Of a stretch of 9,517 bases of DNA, positions 1-7,455 are shown piece by piece. Source of the DNA: Chromatiales bacterium (GTDB lineage Bacteria; Pseudomonadota; Gammaproteobacteria; Chromatiales; Chromatiaceae); assembly GCA_024639625.1 (NCBI GenBank), contig JAHEIA010000073.1:1-9517 (forward strand), written 5' to 3'. Numbering within the stretch: position 1 is the first letter of the stretch; each line of letters starts with the position of its first letter. The notes beneath the pieces were generated by a model. It was not told the origin of the DNA, did no database searches, and was given only the letters and a program-made list of their open reading frames with translations. Made by a program: the position numbers and the translations under genes.

Positions 1-819
1 CAAAGTTCGGAGTTGATGAAACTGTTCATGGTGATCTACATCGCCGGCTATCTGGTGCGCCAGCAGGTGCAGGTGACCACTTCTTTCTGGGGGTTCGCCA
101 AGCCGATGATCCTGCTCGCCCTGGCATGTGCCCTGATTATGGCGCAACCGGATTTTGGTACGACCGCTGTGTTGTTGGCCACCGCTCTCGGCATGTTGTT
201 CATTGCCGGCGTACCGGTATGGCAGTTCGGAATGCTGCTCGGCCTGGCGGGAACCGCGCTAGCGGGTCTGGTGATCTGGTCCCCCTACCGCCTGCAGAGG
301 ATCACGACCTTCATCGATCCCTGGGCCGATCCCTACGACAGTGGCTTCCAGTTGACCCAGGCCTTGATCGCCTTCGGTCGTGGCGAGTGGTTCGGTGTCG
401 GTCTGGGAAATGGGATTCAGAAACAATTTTATCTGCCGGAGGCGCACACCGACTTTCTGATGGCGGTGATCGGAGAGGAGTTCGGCTTCTTCGGCACCCT
501 CACCGTCCTGCTGTTGTTCGCTGTTATCACCTGGCGCGCCTTTCGCATCGGCGCCGCCGCGGAAAGACTGGGTCGCGTATTCTCGGCCTTTGTCGCTTAT
601 GGCTTCGCATTGGGTGTCGCCATGCAGGCCTTGATCAACATCGGGGTCAATGTCGGCTTGCTGCCCACCAAGGGCCTTACCTTGCCGCTGATGAGTTATG
701 GCGGAAACAGCATCATTGTCGCCTGCGTCATCGTTACCCTGTTGTTGCGCATCGATTACGAGGTGCGCGAAGCCGAGCCGCCCGGGGTTGCAGGGAGGAA
801 ACCATGGCGACGCGGGTGA
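1..819 (+). CDS. ftsW: FtsW, septal peptidoglycan glycosyltransferase (3' part; 5' end outside window)
   Basis: SEDS-family integral membrane protein that polymerises lipid II into septal glycan together with FtsI. The frame is open from base 1, so the visible 272 residues are the C-terminal two thirds of a protein usually near 400 residues; the N-terminal helices are missing. The first codons give QSSELMK, matching the family FQPSE(L/I)xK segment. Later come several hydrophobic helices, the periplasmic-loop motif LPEAHTDF (the Asp at visible residue 151 corresponds to the conserved catalytic Asp of SEDS enzymes), AVIGEEFGFFG, and the C-terminal signature GLTLPLMSYGGNS. The usual signature has SYGGSS, so Asn for Ser is a small deviation. 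RodA and SpoVE are related alternatives, but the dcw position directly before murG decides for FtsW. The end overlaps murG by 16 nt. Confidence 0.96.
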   Translation, partial: QSSELMKLFMVIYIAGYLVRQQVQVTTSFWGFAKPMILLALACALIMAQPDFGTTAVLLATALGMLFIAGVPVWQFGMLLGLAGTALAGLVIWSPYRLQRITTFIDPWADPYDSGFQLTQALIAFGRGEWFGVGLGNGIQKQFYLPEAHTDFLMAVIGEEFGFFGTLTVLLLFAVITWRAFRIGAAAERLGRVFSAFVAYGFALGVAMQALINIGVNVGLLPTKGLTLPLMSYGGNSIIVACVIVTLLLRIDYEVREAEPPGVAGRKPWRRG

Positions 820-1880
820 TGGTAATGGCGGGCGGCACCGGCGGCCACGTGTTTCCAGCATTGGCGGTTGCCGATGTGCTGCGGGAGCAGGGGGCGGAGG
901 TCTTCTGGCTCGGCACGCGCGAAGGATTCGAGGCGCGGGCAGTGCCGGAGTTCGGATATCCCATGGAGTGGGTTCCGGTGCGCGGCCTGCGCGGCGGCGG
1001 ATGGGCCCGCTGGTTGCTGGCGCCCGTGGTCGTGCTGCGTTCGGCGCTGTGCGTCGCGCGCGTGCTGCGGCGCCGCAGGCCCGCGGTGGCCTTGGGTCTG
1101 GGGGGCTTCGTGACCGGGCCTGGCGGGCTGGTCTCACGGCTGCTCGGCGTCCCGCTGGTGATCCACGAGCAGAACGCGGTACCGGGTTTGACCAACCGCT
1201 GGCTTTCGCGCATCGCCAACCGGGTGCTGGAAGCCTTTCCCGGGAGCTTCCCCGTGCAGCGCGGAGCCCACAGCTGCGGCAATCCCGTGCGCGCCGAGAT
1301 CGCAGGTCTGATGCCCCCCGAGCAGCGGTTCGCCGGTCGGAGCGAACCCAAGCACCTGTTGGTGGTGGGGGGATCCCAAGGCGCCCAGGCCCTGAACCAG
1401 GCGATCCCGCAGGCGCTTGCCCTATTGCCACCGGAGTTGCGGCCCCAGGTCCGCCATCAGGCGGGAAAAGGAAAGCTCGAGCAGACTCGTCGTGACTATG
1501 CGGCGCATGCTGTGGAAGCGGAGGTCAGCGAATTCGTCCACGACATGGCCACGGCCTATGCGTGGGCGGATCTGGTGATCTGCCGCGCCGGCGCTCTCAC
1601 GGTGTCCGAGCTCGAGGCGGCTGGAGTCGGCGCGATTCTCGTGCCCTATCCCCACGCGGTGGACGACCACCAGGCGCGGAATGCGGAACAGCTGGTGCGG
1701 GCAGGGGCGGCGGTCATGCTGCGCCAGGCCGCGATGACCCCGGAGGTCCTTGCCGACCAGCTACGCAGCCTGTTGAGTGACCGGGACCGGCTGTTGCACA
1801 TGGCGCGAGCCGCTCGCGGCTTGGCGCAAGCCGATGCCGCCGCCAGCGTTGCCAGGGCCTGTCTGGAGGTGGCGCGGTGA
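804..1880 (+). CDS. murG: MurG, UDP-GlcNAc:lipid I N-acetylglucosaminyltransferase
   Basis: Peripheral inner-membrane GT-B enzyme that adds GlcNAc to lipid I to give lipid II, the substrate of FtsW. It has 358 residues (E. coli 355). The N-terminal domain carries the glycine loop [10 protein letters not shown] at residues 10-19, including the conserved His15, and later [13 protein letters not shown]. The C-terminal domain carries [11 protein letters not shown] and the UDP-GlcNAc-binding stretch [15 protein letters not shown] followed by [16 protein letters not shown]. The ATG at 804 is chosen because GGGAGG at 793-798 lies 5 nt upstream and the protein then begins [14 protein letters not shown], at the family's normal distance from the glycine loop. 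The same frame stays open far upstream, but that stretch is a shadow of ftsW. The start lies inside ftsW, implying translational coupling. Confidence 0.97.
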   Translation: MATRVMVMAGGTGGHVFPALAVADVLREQGAEVFWLGTREGFEARAVPEFGYPMEWVPVRGLRGGGWARWLLAPVVVLRSALCVARVLRRRRPAVALGLGGFVTGPGGLVSRLLGVPLVIHEQNAVPGLTNRWLSRIANRVLEAFPGSFPVQRGAHSCGNPVRAEIAGLMPPEQRFAGRSEPKHLLVVGGSQGAQALNQAIPQALALLPPELRPQVRHQAGKGKLEQTRRDYAAHAVEAEVSEFVHDMATAYAWADLVICRAGALTVSELEAAGVGAILVPYPHAVDDHQARNAEQLVRAGAAVMLRQAAMTPEVLADQLRSLLSDRDRLLHMARAARGLAQADAAASVARACLEVAR

Positions 1881-3328
1881 GTGGACCTGAATTCGCCGTA
1901 CGACGCTTCGCCGGAGACTCTATGGGGCGCATTCGGGATCTGCATTTCGTCGGCATCGGCGGGACCGGGATGAGTGGGATCGCTGAATTGCTGCTCAACC
2001 TCGGGTATCGGATTTCGGGTTCCGACGTACGCGACGGGTCCGCGGTCCGGCGTCTACGCGAACTCGGCGCGAGGGTTCACTTAGGTCATCGACCGGAGCA
2101 CGTGATGGGCTGCGACGCAGTGGTGATCTCGAGCGCGGTCGGTGAGACCAATCCGGAGGTGGTTGCCGCCCGCGCGCAGCGCATCCCGGTGGTACCGCGC
2201 GCTGAAATGCTGGCGGAATTGATGCGCTTTCGTTACGGCATCGCGATCGCTGGGACCCACGGCAAGACCACGACCACGAGCCTCATTGCGAGCCTGTTGG
2301 CCGAGGCAGGGTTGGATCCGACTTTCGTGATCGGCGGGCGCTTGAACAGCGCGGGGGCGAACGCCCGCCTCGGGGCCGGTCAGTTCCTGGTGGCGGAAGC
2401 GGATGAAAGTGACGCCTCCTTCCTCTACCTGCAGCCGATGCTGGCAGTCGTAACCAACATCGATGCCGACCATATGTCGACCTATGGGGGCGATTTCGAG
2501 CGTCTTCGGGAGACCTTCGTCGAGTTCCTGCACCACCTGCCTTTCTACGGCCTAGCGGTGCTCTGCATCGATGACCCGGAGGTCCGTAACCTGCTGCAGA
2601 AGTTGGCCCGCCCGGTGCTCACCTATGGTTTTTCCGCCGACGCCGACGTGCGTGGCAGCGGTTTGCACCAGGATGGTCTGCAGACGCACTTCGCCGTCAG
2701 CTTCGGTGACGGCACATCCGCCCTTGAGATTACCCTCAATCTGCCGGGGCGGCACAACGCGCTGAACGCCTTGGCGGCGCTCGCGGTGGCCCGCGAGCTG
2801 GGTTGCGCGGACCAGGACGTTCGGCGTGCCCTGGCCGGGTTCCAGGGCATCGGGAGGCGTTTCCAGACGACGGAGGCCACTCTGCCGGACGGCGTCGCGC
2901 TGACGCTGGTCGATGATTATGCGCACCACCCGCGGGAACTGTCGGCCACCCTGGCTGCGGCGCGAGACGGGTGGCCGGGGAGACGTATCGTTTTGGTGTT
3001 TCAGCCCCATAGATACAGCCGCACCCAGGAGCAGTTCGAGGATTTCGTGAAGGTCCTATCGCAGGTCGATGTGTTGTTGCTGAGTGAGGTGTATGCGGCG
3101 GGAGAGAACCCGATCCCGGGTGCTGACGGGCGGTCCCTGAGTCGCGCGATACGCCTGCGAGGGCAGGTGGACCCGGTGTTCGTCGATCCGATCGCGGATC
3201 TGCCCTTAGTGCTATTGGGGCTGGTGCGCAAGGGAGACGTCGTACTTACGGTGGGAGCCGGCGATATCGGCAATGTTGCCGCGCGGCTCGCCGGCCAATG
3301 GGGAAAGAAAACGGGAGGGGAAGCATGA
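1877..3328 (+). CDS. murC: MurC, UDP-N-acetylmuramate--L-alanine ligase
   Basis: Cytoplasmic Mur ligase that adds L-Ala to UDP-MurNAc using ATP, the first step of stem-peptide assembly. It has 483 residues (E. coli 491). Order: N-terminal UDP-binding domain with [14 protein letters not shown] near residues 24-37; central ATPase domain with the P-loop [10 protein letters not shown] (Lys130, Thr131) and [15 protein letters not shown]-terminal domain with [10 protein letters not shown] and [10 protein letters not shown], both typical of MurC rather than MurD/E/F. The GTG at 1877 overlaps the murG stop (GTGA) and has GGAGGT at 1865-1870, 6 nt upstream. An internal ATG at 1922 would start closer to the glycine loop, but E. 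coli MurC also has an N-terminal extension of about 15 residues there, so GTG is preferred. The C-terminus ([15 protein letters not shown]) is complete. Confidence 0.97.
   Translation: MSGPEFAVRRFAGDSMGRIRDLHFVGIGGTGMSGIAELLLNLGYRISGSDVRDGSAVRRLRELGARVHLGHRPEHVMGCDAVVISSAVGETNPEVVAARAQRIPVVPRAEMLAELMRFRYGIAIAGTHGKTTTTSLIASLLAEAGLDPTFVIGGRLNSAGANARLGAGQFLVAEADESDASFLYLQPMLAVVTNIDADHMSTYGGDFERLRETFVEFLHHLPFYGLAVLCIDDPEVRNLLQKLARPVLTYGFSADADVRGSGLHQDGLQTHFAVSFGDGTSALEITLNLPGRHNALNALAALAVARELGCADQDVRRALAGFQGIGRRFQTTEATLPDGVALTLVDDYAHHPRELSATLAAARDGWPGRRIVLVFQPHRYSRTQEQFEDFVKVLSQVDVLLLSEVYAAGENPIPGADGRSLSRAIRLRGQVDPVFVDPIADLPLVLLGLVRKGDVVLTVGAGDIGNVAARLAGQWGKKTGGEA
3313..3320 (+). promoter_or_regulatory. 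Strong Shine-Dalgarno with no conserved gene behind it
   Basis: GGGAGGGG lies 4 nt before the ATG at 3325; its GGAGG core (3314-3318) is 6 nt away. It sits inside the last codons of murC, where it encodes Gly-Gly in the tail TGGEA, so it could be partly a product of the murC coding sequence. It is far from the murB start at 3483, so it cannot serve murB directly. It is the main reason for taking the small ORF at 3325 seriously. Confidence 0.55.
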
Positions 3329-3486
3329 ACAATCCAAGATTGGATCGCTTGCATATGGGCTGTGGGGAATCCTTGCGGCGTTCTCCACATCCTCGGCAAC
3401 CGACAAACAGGGCAGAGGCCCCGCAACCGGCCACGCAGCGACACGGGCGTCGGGATTCGACGCCGGGAACCCGCCCGGCAGAATGA
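3325..3486 (+). CDS. Possible 53-residue small ORF linking murC to murB
   Basis: Unrecognised; no function assigned. The ATG at 3325 shares ATGA with the murC stop, and the TGA at 3484-3486 shares ATGA with the murB start, so the frame fills the interval exactly. A strong Shine-Dalgarno (3313-3320) precedes it. The predicted peptide starts [16 protein letters not shown] and is hydrophilic, with 10 Arg, 8 Pro, one Cys and no membrane segment or known motif; it looks disordered. Against a conserved gene: by hand count 31 of 53 codons end in G or C (about 58%), versus 38 of 50 (76%) at the start of murB, and no other frame here looks better (about 65-68%). It may be a translated relay ORF whose passage matters more than its product, or a chance ORF in a spacer. 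The murB frame is also open across this region, as a long MurB N-terminus. Confidence 0.38.
   Translation: MNNPRLDRLHMGCGESLRRSPHPRQPTNRAEAPQPATQRHGRRDSTPGTRPAE
3446..3479 (+). other. Two overlapping, mutually exclusive hairpins just before murB
   Basis: GGCGTCG (3446-3452) pairs perfectly with CGACGCC (3458-3464) around a 5-nt loop. GCCGGG (3462-3467) pairs perfectly with CCCGGC (3474-3479) around a 6-nt loop. The two share bases 3462-3464, so only one can form fully at a time. The second ends 3 nt before the murB ATG at 3483 and contains the only purine-rich stretch (GGGAA, 3465-3469) that could act as its ribosome site. No T-tract follows, so this is not an intrinsic terminator. Pairing was read by eye; energies were not computed. 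Confidence 0.5.
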
Positions 3487-4382
3487 GTGCGGCGCTGGCA
3501 ATGCAGAAGCTGCAAGGAGAAACGCGCTATGCCGAACCCATGGCTGCGCATACCTCCTGGCGCGTCGGTGGGCCGGCGCGGCGCTTCTATCTGCCGGCGG
3601 ATATGGCGGACCTGGTGGAGTTCTTGCGCCGGCTCGACCCGGATGAGCCCCTGTTGTGGCTTGGCTTGGGGAGCAATCTGTTGATTCGCGACGGCGGTTT
3701 TCCCGGCACGGTGATCGCAACCCAGGGAAGACTGAACTTGGTGCGACGCCTGGGCGAGCGGACGATTCGCGCCGAGGCCGGGGTCTCCTGTGCTCGAGCC
3801 GCGCGTTTCGCGGCGCGGGAAGGTCTGATTGGGCTCGAATTTTTTGCTGGTATTCCCGGCACCGTCGGTGGTGCTCTGGCGATGAACGCAGGAGCCTTTG
3901 GCACAGAGACCTGGGACGCGGTTGTAAAGGTAGAGACCGTAGACCGTCGAGGGCGCTTCCGCGAACGTCGACCGGGAGAGTACGAGATCGGCTACCGGCA
4001 GGCCAAGGGGCCAAGTGACGAGTGGTTCCTCGCAGCCCACCTTGAGCTCGAACTCGGTGACGCCGGCGCCGCCCGGGAGGACATGCGCCGACTGCTGGAG
4101 CGGCGTGCAGCGAGCCAGCCGATCGGTTTGGCGAGCTGTGGCTCCGTATTCCGCAACCCGCCGGGCGACTATGCCGCGCGCCTCATCGAGGCGGCGGGGC
4201 TCAAGGGGTGCCGCATCGGTGGGGCCCAGGTTTCGGAGAAGCATGCCAATTTCATCATCAATACGGGCACGGCGACCGCCGCTGAGATCGAAGAACTAAT
4301 CGAGTTGGTGCAGCGTCGCGTCGCCGACACCCTTGGCGTCCACTTGTTACCCGAGGTCCGGGTACTGGGGCAAACCGAATGA
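3483..4382 (+). CDS. murB: MurB, UDP-N-acetylenolpyruvoylglucosamine reductase (short form)
   Basis: Cytoplasmic FAD enzyme that uses NADPH to reduce UDP-GlcNAc-enolpyruvate to UDP-MurNAc, the MurC substrate. At 299 residues it is shorter than E. coli MurB (342), like the type II form. FAD-domain motifs: HTSWRVGGPARRFY, GLGSNLLIRDGG and AGIPGTVGGALAMNAGAFG. Substrate domain: YEIGYR with Tyr171, then SCGSVFRNP with the catalytic-type Ser221, IGGAQVSEKHANFI, and LLPEVRVLG with Glu291. The ATG at 3483 fits the family N-terminus (a short lead, then RYAEPMAAHTSW). The frame is open back to an ATG at 3273 inside murC, giving 70 extra residues unlike MurB; that start is rejected. An ATG at 3501 is a weaker alternative. 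The ribosome site is poor and structured, so translation probably depends on the preceding ORF. The stop overlaps the ddl start (ATGA). Confidence 0.94.
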   Translation: MSAALAMQKLQGETRYAEPMAAHTSWRVGGPARRFYLPADMADLVEFLRRLDPDEPLLWLGLGSNLLIRDGGFPGTVIATQGRLNLVRRLGERTIRAEAGVSCARAARFAAREGLIGLEFFAGIPGTVGGALAMNAGAFGTETWDAVVKVETVDRRGRFRERRPGEYEIGYRQAKGPSDEWFLAAHLELELGDAGAAREDMRRLLERRAASQPIGLASCGSVFRNPPGDYAARLIEAAGLKGCRIGGAQVSEKHANFIINTGTATAAEIEELIELVQRRVADTLGVHLLPEVRVLGQTE

Positions 4383-5314
4383 GCGGCAGCGGATCGGACA
4401 GCGCGCGGATGGGGAGAGTGGCGGTGCTCATGGGTGGGCAGTCGGCCGAGCGGGAGATCTCCTTGCTCAGCGGGCGGGCGGTGCTCGAAGCGCTCACCCA
4501 GCGCGGCGTCGATGCACACGCGGTCGATGCCGGGCCGGATGTGTGGGAGACGCTGCGGGCCGGAGACTTCGACCGGGTATTCATCGCCTTGCATGGCCGT
4601 GGCGGCGAGGACGGCAGCGTGCAGGGGGCGCTGGAGGCTCTCGGATTGCCCTATACGGGCAGCGGGGTTCTCGGCTCGGCGGTGGGTATGGACAAATACC
4701 GCAGCAAGCTGGTGTGGCGCGGCGCCGGTCTGCCGACGCCGGAGTGCGCCCTGCTGCGCCGGCAAGCGGACCTGATTGCCGCCGAACGACTCGGCCCTCC
4801 GCTCATGTTCAAGCCGGTTCACGAGGGATCCAGCATCGGCATGACCCGGGTCGAGCGGCACGACCAATTGTTGCCGGCTTGGCGGTGCGCAGCCGAGCAC
4901 GATACGGAGGTGCTGGCGGAACGCTGGATCGACGGCGCCGAATATACCGCCGCGATCCTCGATGACGAAGTGTTCCCGTTGATCCGGCTGGAGACCCCGC
5001 GCCAGTTCTACGACTACCAAGCGAAGTACCAATCCGACAGCACCCGCTATCTGTGCCCCTGTGGTCTGTCCGCTGACGCCGAGCGGCAGTTGCAGGAGCT
5101 TTCGCTGCAGGCCTTTCGCTCGGTTGGTGCCAGCGGCTGGGGACGCGTGGACTTGCTTCTTGATTCGGCGCAGCAGCCTTGGCTGATCGAGGTGAATACG
5201 GTGCCCGGAATGACCGACCACAGCCTGGTACCGATGGCGGCCGCGGCGCGGGGCATGGCGTTTGACGAATTGGTCTGGCGCATCCTGCAGACCAGCCTTG
5301 GTAGGGGTGCCTAA
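4379..5314 (+). CDS. ddl: D-alanine--D-alanine ligase (DdlB-type)
   Basis: Cytoplasmic ATP-grasp enzyme that joins two D-Ala for MurF to add to the stem peptide. It has 311 residues (E. coli DdlB 306). N-terminal domain: VAVLMGGQSAEREISL with Glu24 (the E. coli Glu15 equivalent), then FIALHGRGGEDGSVQG and LPYTGSGVLGSAVGMDK. ATP-grasp domain: Lys145 in MFKPVHEGSSIGM, with Ser151/152 matching the E. coli Ser150 region; the loop FYDYQAKYQSD carrying the conserved Tyr; Arg256 and Asp258 in GWGRVDLL; and Glu271/Asn273 in IEVNTVPGM. All expected active-site residues are present. The ATG at 4379 overlaps the murB stop, with GGGG at 4367-4370 as a modest ribosome site. An ATG at 4409 would trim 10 unconserved residues and cannot be excluded. 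The dcw location favours the DdlB paralogue. Confidence 0.96.
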   Translation: MSGSGSDSARMGRVAVLMGGQSAEREISLLSGRAVLEALTQRGVDAHAVDAGPDVWETLRAGDFDRVFIALHGRGGEDGSVQGALEALGLPYTGSGVLGSAVGMDKYRSKLVWRGAGLPTPECALLRRQADLIAAERLGPPLMFKPVHEGSSIGMTRVERHDQLLPAWRCAAEHDTEVLAERWIDGAEYTAAILDDEVFPLIRLETPRQFYDYQAKYQSDSTRYLCPCGLSADAERQLQELSLQAFRSVGASGWGRVDLLLDSAQQPWLIEVNTVPGMTDHSLVPMAAAARGMAFDELVWRILQTSLGRGA

Positions 5315-6160
5315 GTGAACGTGGAGCAACGCGGGAGCCAGAGCAGCCACCGTGGTCCGCGTAGGCGGATCTTCGGGGCCAGGCTGCTGCACTGGGTCGG
5401 GGCCGCCGGTCTGTTTTTCGTGCTGCTGGCCGCCCTGGGTTCGGGCCTGCAGTGGCTGTTCGATGCGCGTAGCTTGCCGTTGCGGGTAGTGCATATCGAA
5501 GGCGATTTCCGGCACCTCGACCGCCAGCAGCTGGAACGTTCGGTGGCGGATGCGGTGAGAAGCGGTTTCTTCACCCTCGATGTCGCGGAGATTCGTCGCG
5601 CCGCAAAGCGTCTTGCTTGGGTCGACGAGGTGACGGTGCGCCGCGTCTGGCCCGATGGTCTGCGCATGCGAGTGACGGAACAGCAGGTATTGGCCCGCTG
5701 GGGCGAAGACGGGCTGGTGAACCGCCGCGGAGAGGATTTCTTCCCCAAGGCGGGCAGCCTATCCGATCACCTGCCGCGTTTGTCCGGACCCCAGGGCTCT
5801 GCGGCGACGGTCAGCGAAGTCTTCGTCCGCATGCGACGACTGCTGCGCACACGGGGCCTGGAGCTAACGCAGCTGGCTCTGGATGAGCGGGGGGCCTGGT
5901 CGGCGGAACTGAGACAGGGGGCGAAGATCCATCTGGGAGCCCAGGATATGGAGACTCGCCTCGCCCGCTTCATCCGCCTCTACCCAAGTCTCATGGCTTC
6001 GCACCAGGGGCGCCTGCGGGAAGTGGACCTGCGTTACACGAACGGTTTTGCGGTGCATTGGGAAGCGCCCCCAGAAGAAGCGGAAGAGGCGCTGGTGGAG
6101 CAAACGGCCCGTGGAAATGATCGGCCGGTGGCTGGTGCGGGCAGTAGGAGGCGGGTCTGA
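5315..6160 (+). CDS. ftsQ: FtsQ, bitopic divisome protein
   Basis: Inner-membrane protein that, with FtsB and FtsL, couples the cytoplasmic FtsZ/FtsA ring to periplasmic septal synthesis. It has 281 residues (E. coli 276). A short basic cytoplasmic tail (PRRR near residues 15-18) precedes one membrane helix, about residues 24-48. A POTRA domain (VVHIEGDFRHLDRQQLE onward) follows at roughly 54-125, with the typical WVDEVTVRRVWPDGLRMRV. The beta domain ends near EVDLRYTNGFAVHWE, then an acidic/Gln-containing variable tail. The start is GTG at 5315, immediately after the ddl TAA with no base between; TAGGGG at 5302-5307 is the likely ribosome site. The earlier part of the same region has no in-frame alternative as good. 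FtsQ is normally a low-copy protein, and a GTG start would fit modest translation; that is inference. Confidence 0.94.
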   Translation: MNVEQRGSQSSHRGPRRRIFGARLLHWVGAAGLFFVLLAALGSGLQWLFDARSLPLRVVHIEGDFRHLDRQQLERSVADAVRSGFFTLDVAEIRRAAKRLAWVDEVTVRRVWPDGLRMRVTEQQVLARWGEDGLVNRRGEDFFPKAGSLSDHLPRLSGPQGSAATVSEVFVRMRRLLRTRGLELTQLALDERGAWSAELRQGAKIHLGAQDMETRLARFIRLYPSLMASHQGRLREVDLRYTNGFAVHWEAPPEEAEEALVEQTARGNDRPVAGAGSRRRV

Positions 6161-7396
6161 ATGACGAAGAAAGGCGACAGGAACCTCATCGTGGGGCTCG
6201 ACATCGGCACCTCCAAGGTGGTGGCGATCGTTGGCGAGGTGAAACCCGATGAAGAGATCGAGATCATCGGCATTGGGTCTCACCCGTCGCGCGGGCTGAA
6301 GAAAGGGGTGGTGGTCAATATCGAGTCCACCGTGCAGTCGATCCAGCGCGCCGTGGAAGAGGCGGAATTGATGGCGGGCTGCGAGATCCGCTCGGTGCAT
6401 GCGGGGATCGCCGGCAGCCATATCCGCAGCCTCAATTCCCATGGCATTGTCGCGATCCGTGACAAAGAGGTCAGTCACGGCGATGTGGAACGTGTCATCG
6501 ACGCCGCCCGCGCGGTGGCTATCCCGGCGGACCAGAAGATCCTGCATATCCTGCCGCAGGAATTCATCATCGACGATCAGGAGGGGATCCTGGAGCCGGT
6601 GGGGATGTCTGGCGTGCGCTTGGAGTCTCGGGTGCACATGGTCACCGGGGCGGTAAGCGCCGCGCAGAACATCATCAAATGTGTCCGGCGTTGTGGTTTG
6701 GAAGTTGATGACTTGATCCTGGAGCAGTTGAGTTCCAGCTACGCGGTCTTGAGCGATGACGAGAAGGAACTCGGCGTGTGTCTGGTGGACATGGGTGGCG
6801 GCACCACGGACATCGCGATCTTTACCGAGGGTGCCATCCGTCACACGGCAGTCATTCCAATCGCCGGGGACCAGGTCACCAACGACATTGCGGTGGCGCT
6901 GCGCACGCCCACTCAGCACGCGGAAGAGATCAAGATCAAATATGCCTGCGCGTTGACGCAGCTTGCGCGTAATGACGAGACCATTGAGGTACAAAGCATC
7001 GGCGATCATCCGCCCCGCAGGCTGTCGCGGCAAACCTTGGCTGAAGTCGTCGAGCCGCGTTACGAAGAACTGCTCAGCCTGGTTCAGTCGGAGTTGAGGC
7101 GCAGTGGTTTCGAAGACTTGATTGCCGGTGGCGTGGTCCTTACCGGCGGCAGTTCCAAGATGGAGGGTCTGGTCGAATTAGCGGAAGAAGTCTTCCATAT
7201 GCCGGTGCGTATGGGCTTCCCCCAGTATGTGACCGGGCTGGCGGACGTGGTGCGAAATCCTATTTACGCAACCGGCGTAGGCCTGTTGCTGTTTGCGCAG
7301 AAAAACCGGATCGCGCGGGTCGAGAACAACCCCGGCAGGGGCGGCCTGAAAGCGATTTGGGAGCGCATGAGGAGTTGGTTTCAAGGCAATTTCTGA
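6161..7396 (+). CDS. ftsA: FtsA, actin-like membrane tether for FtsZ
   Basis: Cytoplasmic actin-family ATPase that binds the FtsZ C-terminal peptide and anchors the ring to the inner membrane. It has 411 residues (E. coli 420). Phosphate-1 motif [15 protein letters not shown] starts at residue 12. The 1C-domain region includes the [14 protein letters not shown] segment. Phosphate-2 motif [16 protein letters not shown] is at about 206-221, and the adenosine motif [15 protein letters not shown] at about 323-337. The last residues (about 394-411, [17 protein letters not shown]) form the expected amphipathic membrane-targeting helix. The ATG at 6161 directly follows the ftsQ stop, with TAGGAGG at 6145-6151, 9 nt upstream. 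That is the best ribosome site among the closely packed division genes, consistent with FtsA being needed in larger amounts than FtsQ. Confidence 0.97.
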   Translation: MTKKGDRNLIVGLDIGTSKVVAIVGEVKPDEEIEIIGIGSHPSRGLKKGVVVNIESTVQSIQRAVEEAELMAGCEIRSVHAGIAGSHIRSLNSHGIVAIRDKEVSHGDVERVIDAARAVAIPADQKILHILPQEFIIDDQEGILEPVGMSGVRLESRVHMVTGAVSAAQNIIKCVRRCGLEVDDLILEQLSSSYAVLSDDEKELGVCLVDMGGGTTDIAIFTEGAIRHTAVIPIAGDQVTNDIAVALRTPTQHAEEIKIKYACALTQLARNDETIEVQSIGDHPPRRLSRQTLAEVVEPRYEELLSLVQSELRRSGFEDLIAGGVVLTGGSSKMEGLVELAEEVFHMPVRMGFPQYVTGLADVVRNPIYATGVGLLLFAQKNRIARVENNPGRGGLKAIWERMRSWFQGNF

Positions 7397-7442
7397 ACCC
7401 TAGCGGTTCGCAGTTTTCATTTACTCGGTTGGTGCGGAGCAG

Positions 7443-7447
7443 AGGAG
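7443..7447 (+). promoter_or_regulatory. ftsZ ribosome-binding site
   Basis: AGGAG within AGAGGAGA lies 8 nt before the ATG at 7456. It fixes the ftsZ start, because the frame remains open upstream to an ATG at 7357 inside ftsA. The 59 bases between ftsA and ftsZ (7397-7455) are the only real spacer among the division genes apart from the murC-murB interval. I see no convincing promoter or hairpin in it. Confidence 0.8.
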
Positions 7448-7455
7448 ATAGAGCA

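Noticed and set aside
126..803. Upstream extension of the murG frame
   Set aside because: It is the +3 shadow of ftsW; MurG homology begins at 804 where a clear ribosome site sits.
259..1431. 390-codon open frame on the minus strand
   Set aside because: Antisense to ftsW and murG, low-complexity Arg/Pro/Ala composition, no domain; a shadow of the real genes.
4169..5515. 448-codon open frame on the minus strand
   Set aside because: It lies opposite murB, ddl and ftsQ, shows no recognisable domain, and reflects high GC with few stops in that antisense frame.
5864..7033. 389-codon open frame on the minus strand across ftsQ and ftsA
   Set aside because: Rich in His/Asp/Arg with no coherent fold signal, and fully covered by two well-supported genes.
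7357..7455. 33-codon upstream extension of ftsZ
   Set aside because: It begins inside ftsA, is not FtsZ-like, and the ribosome site plus homology fix the start at 7456.
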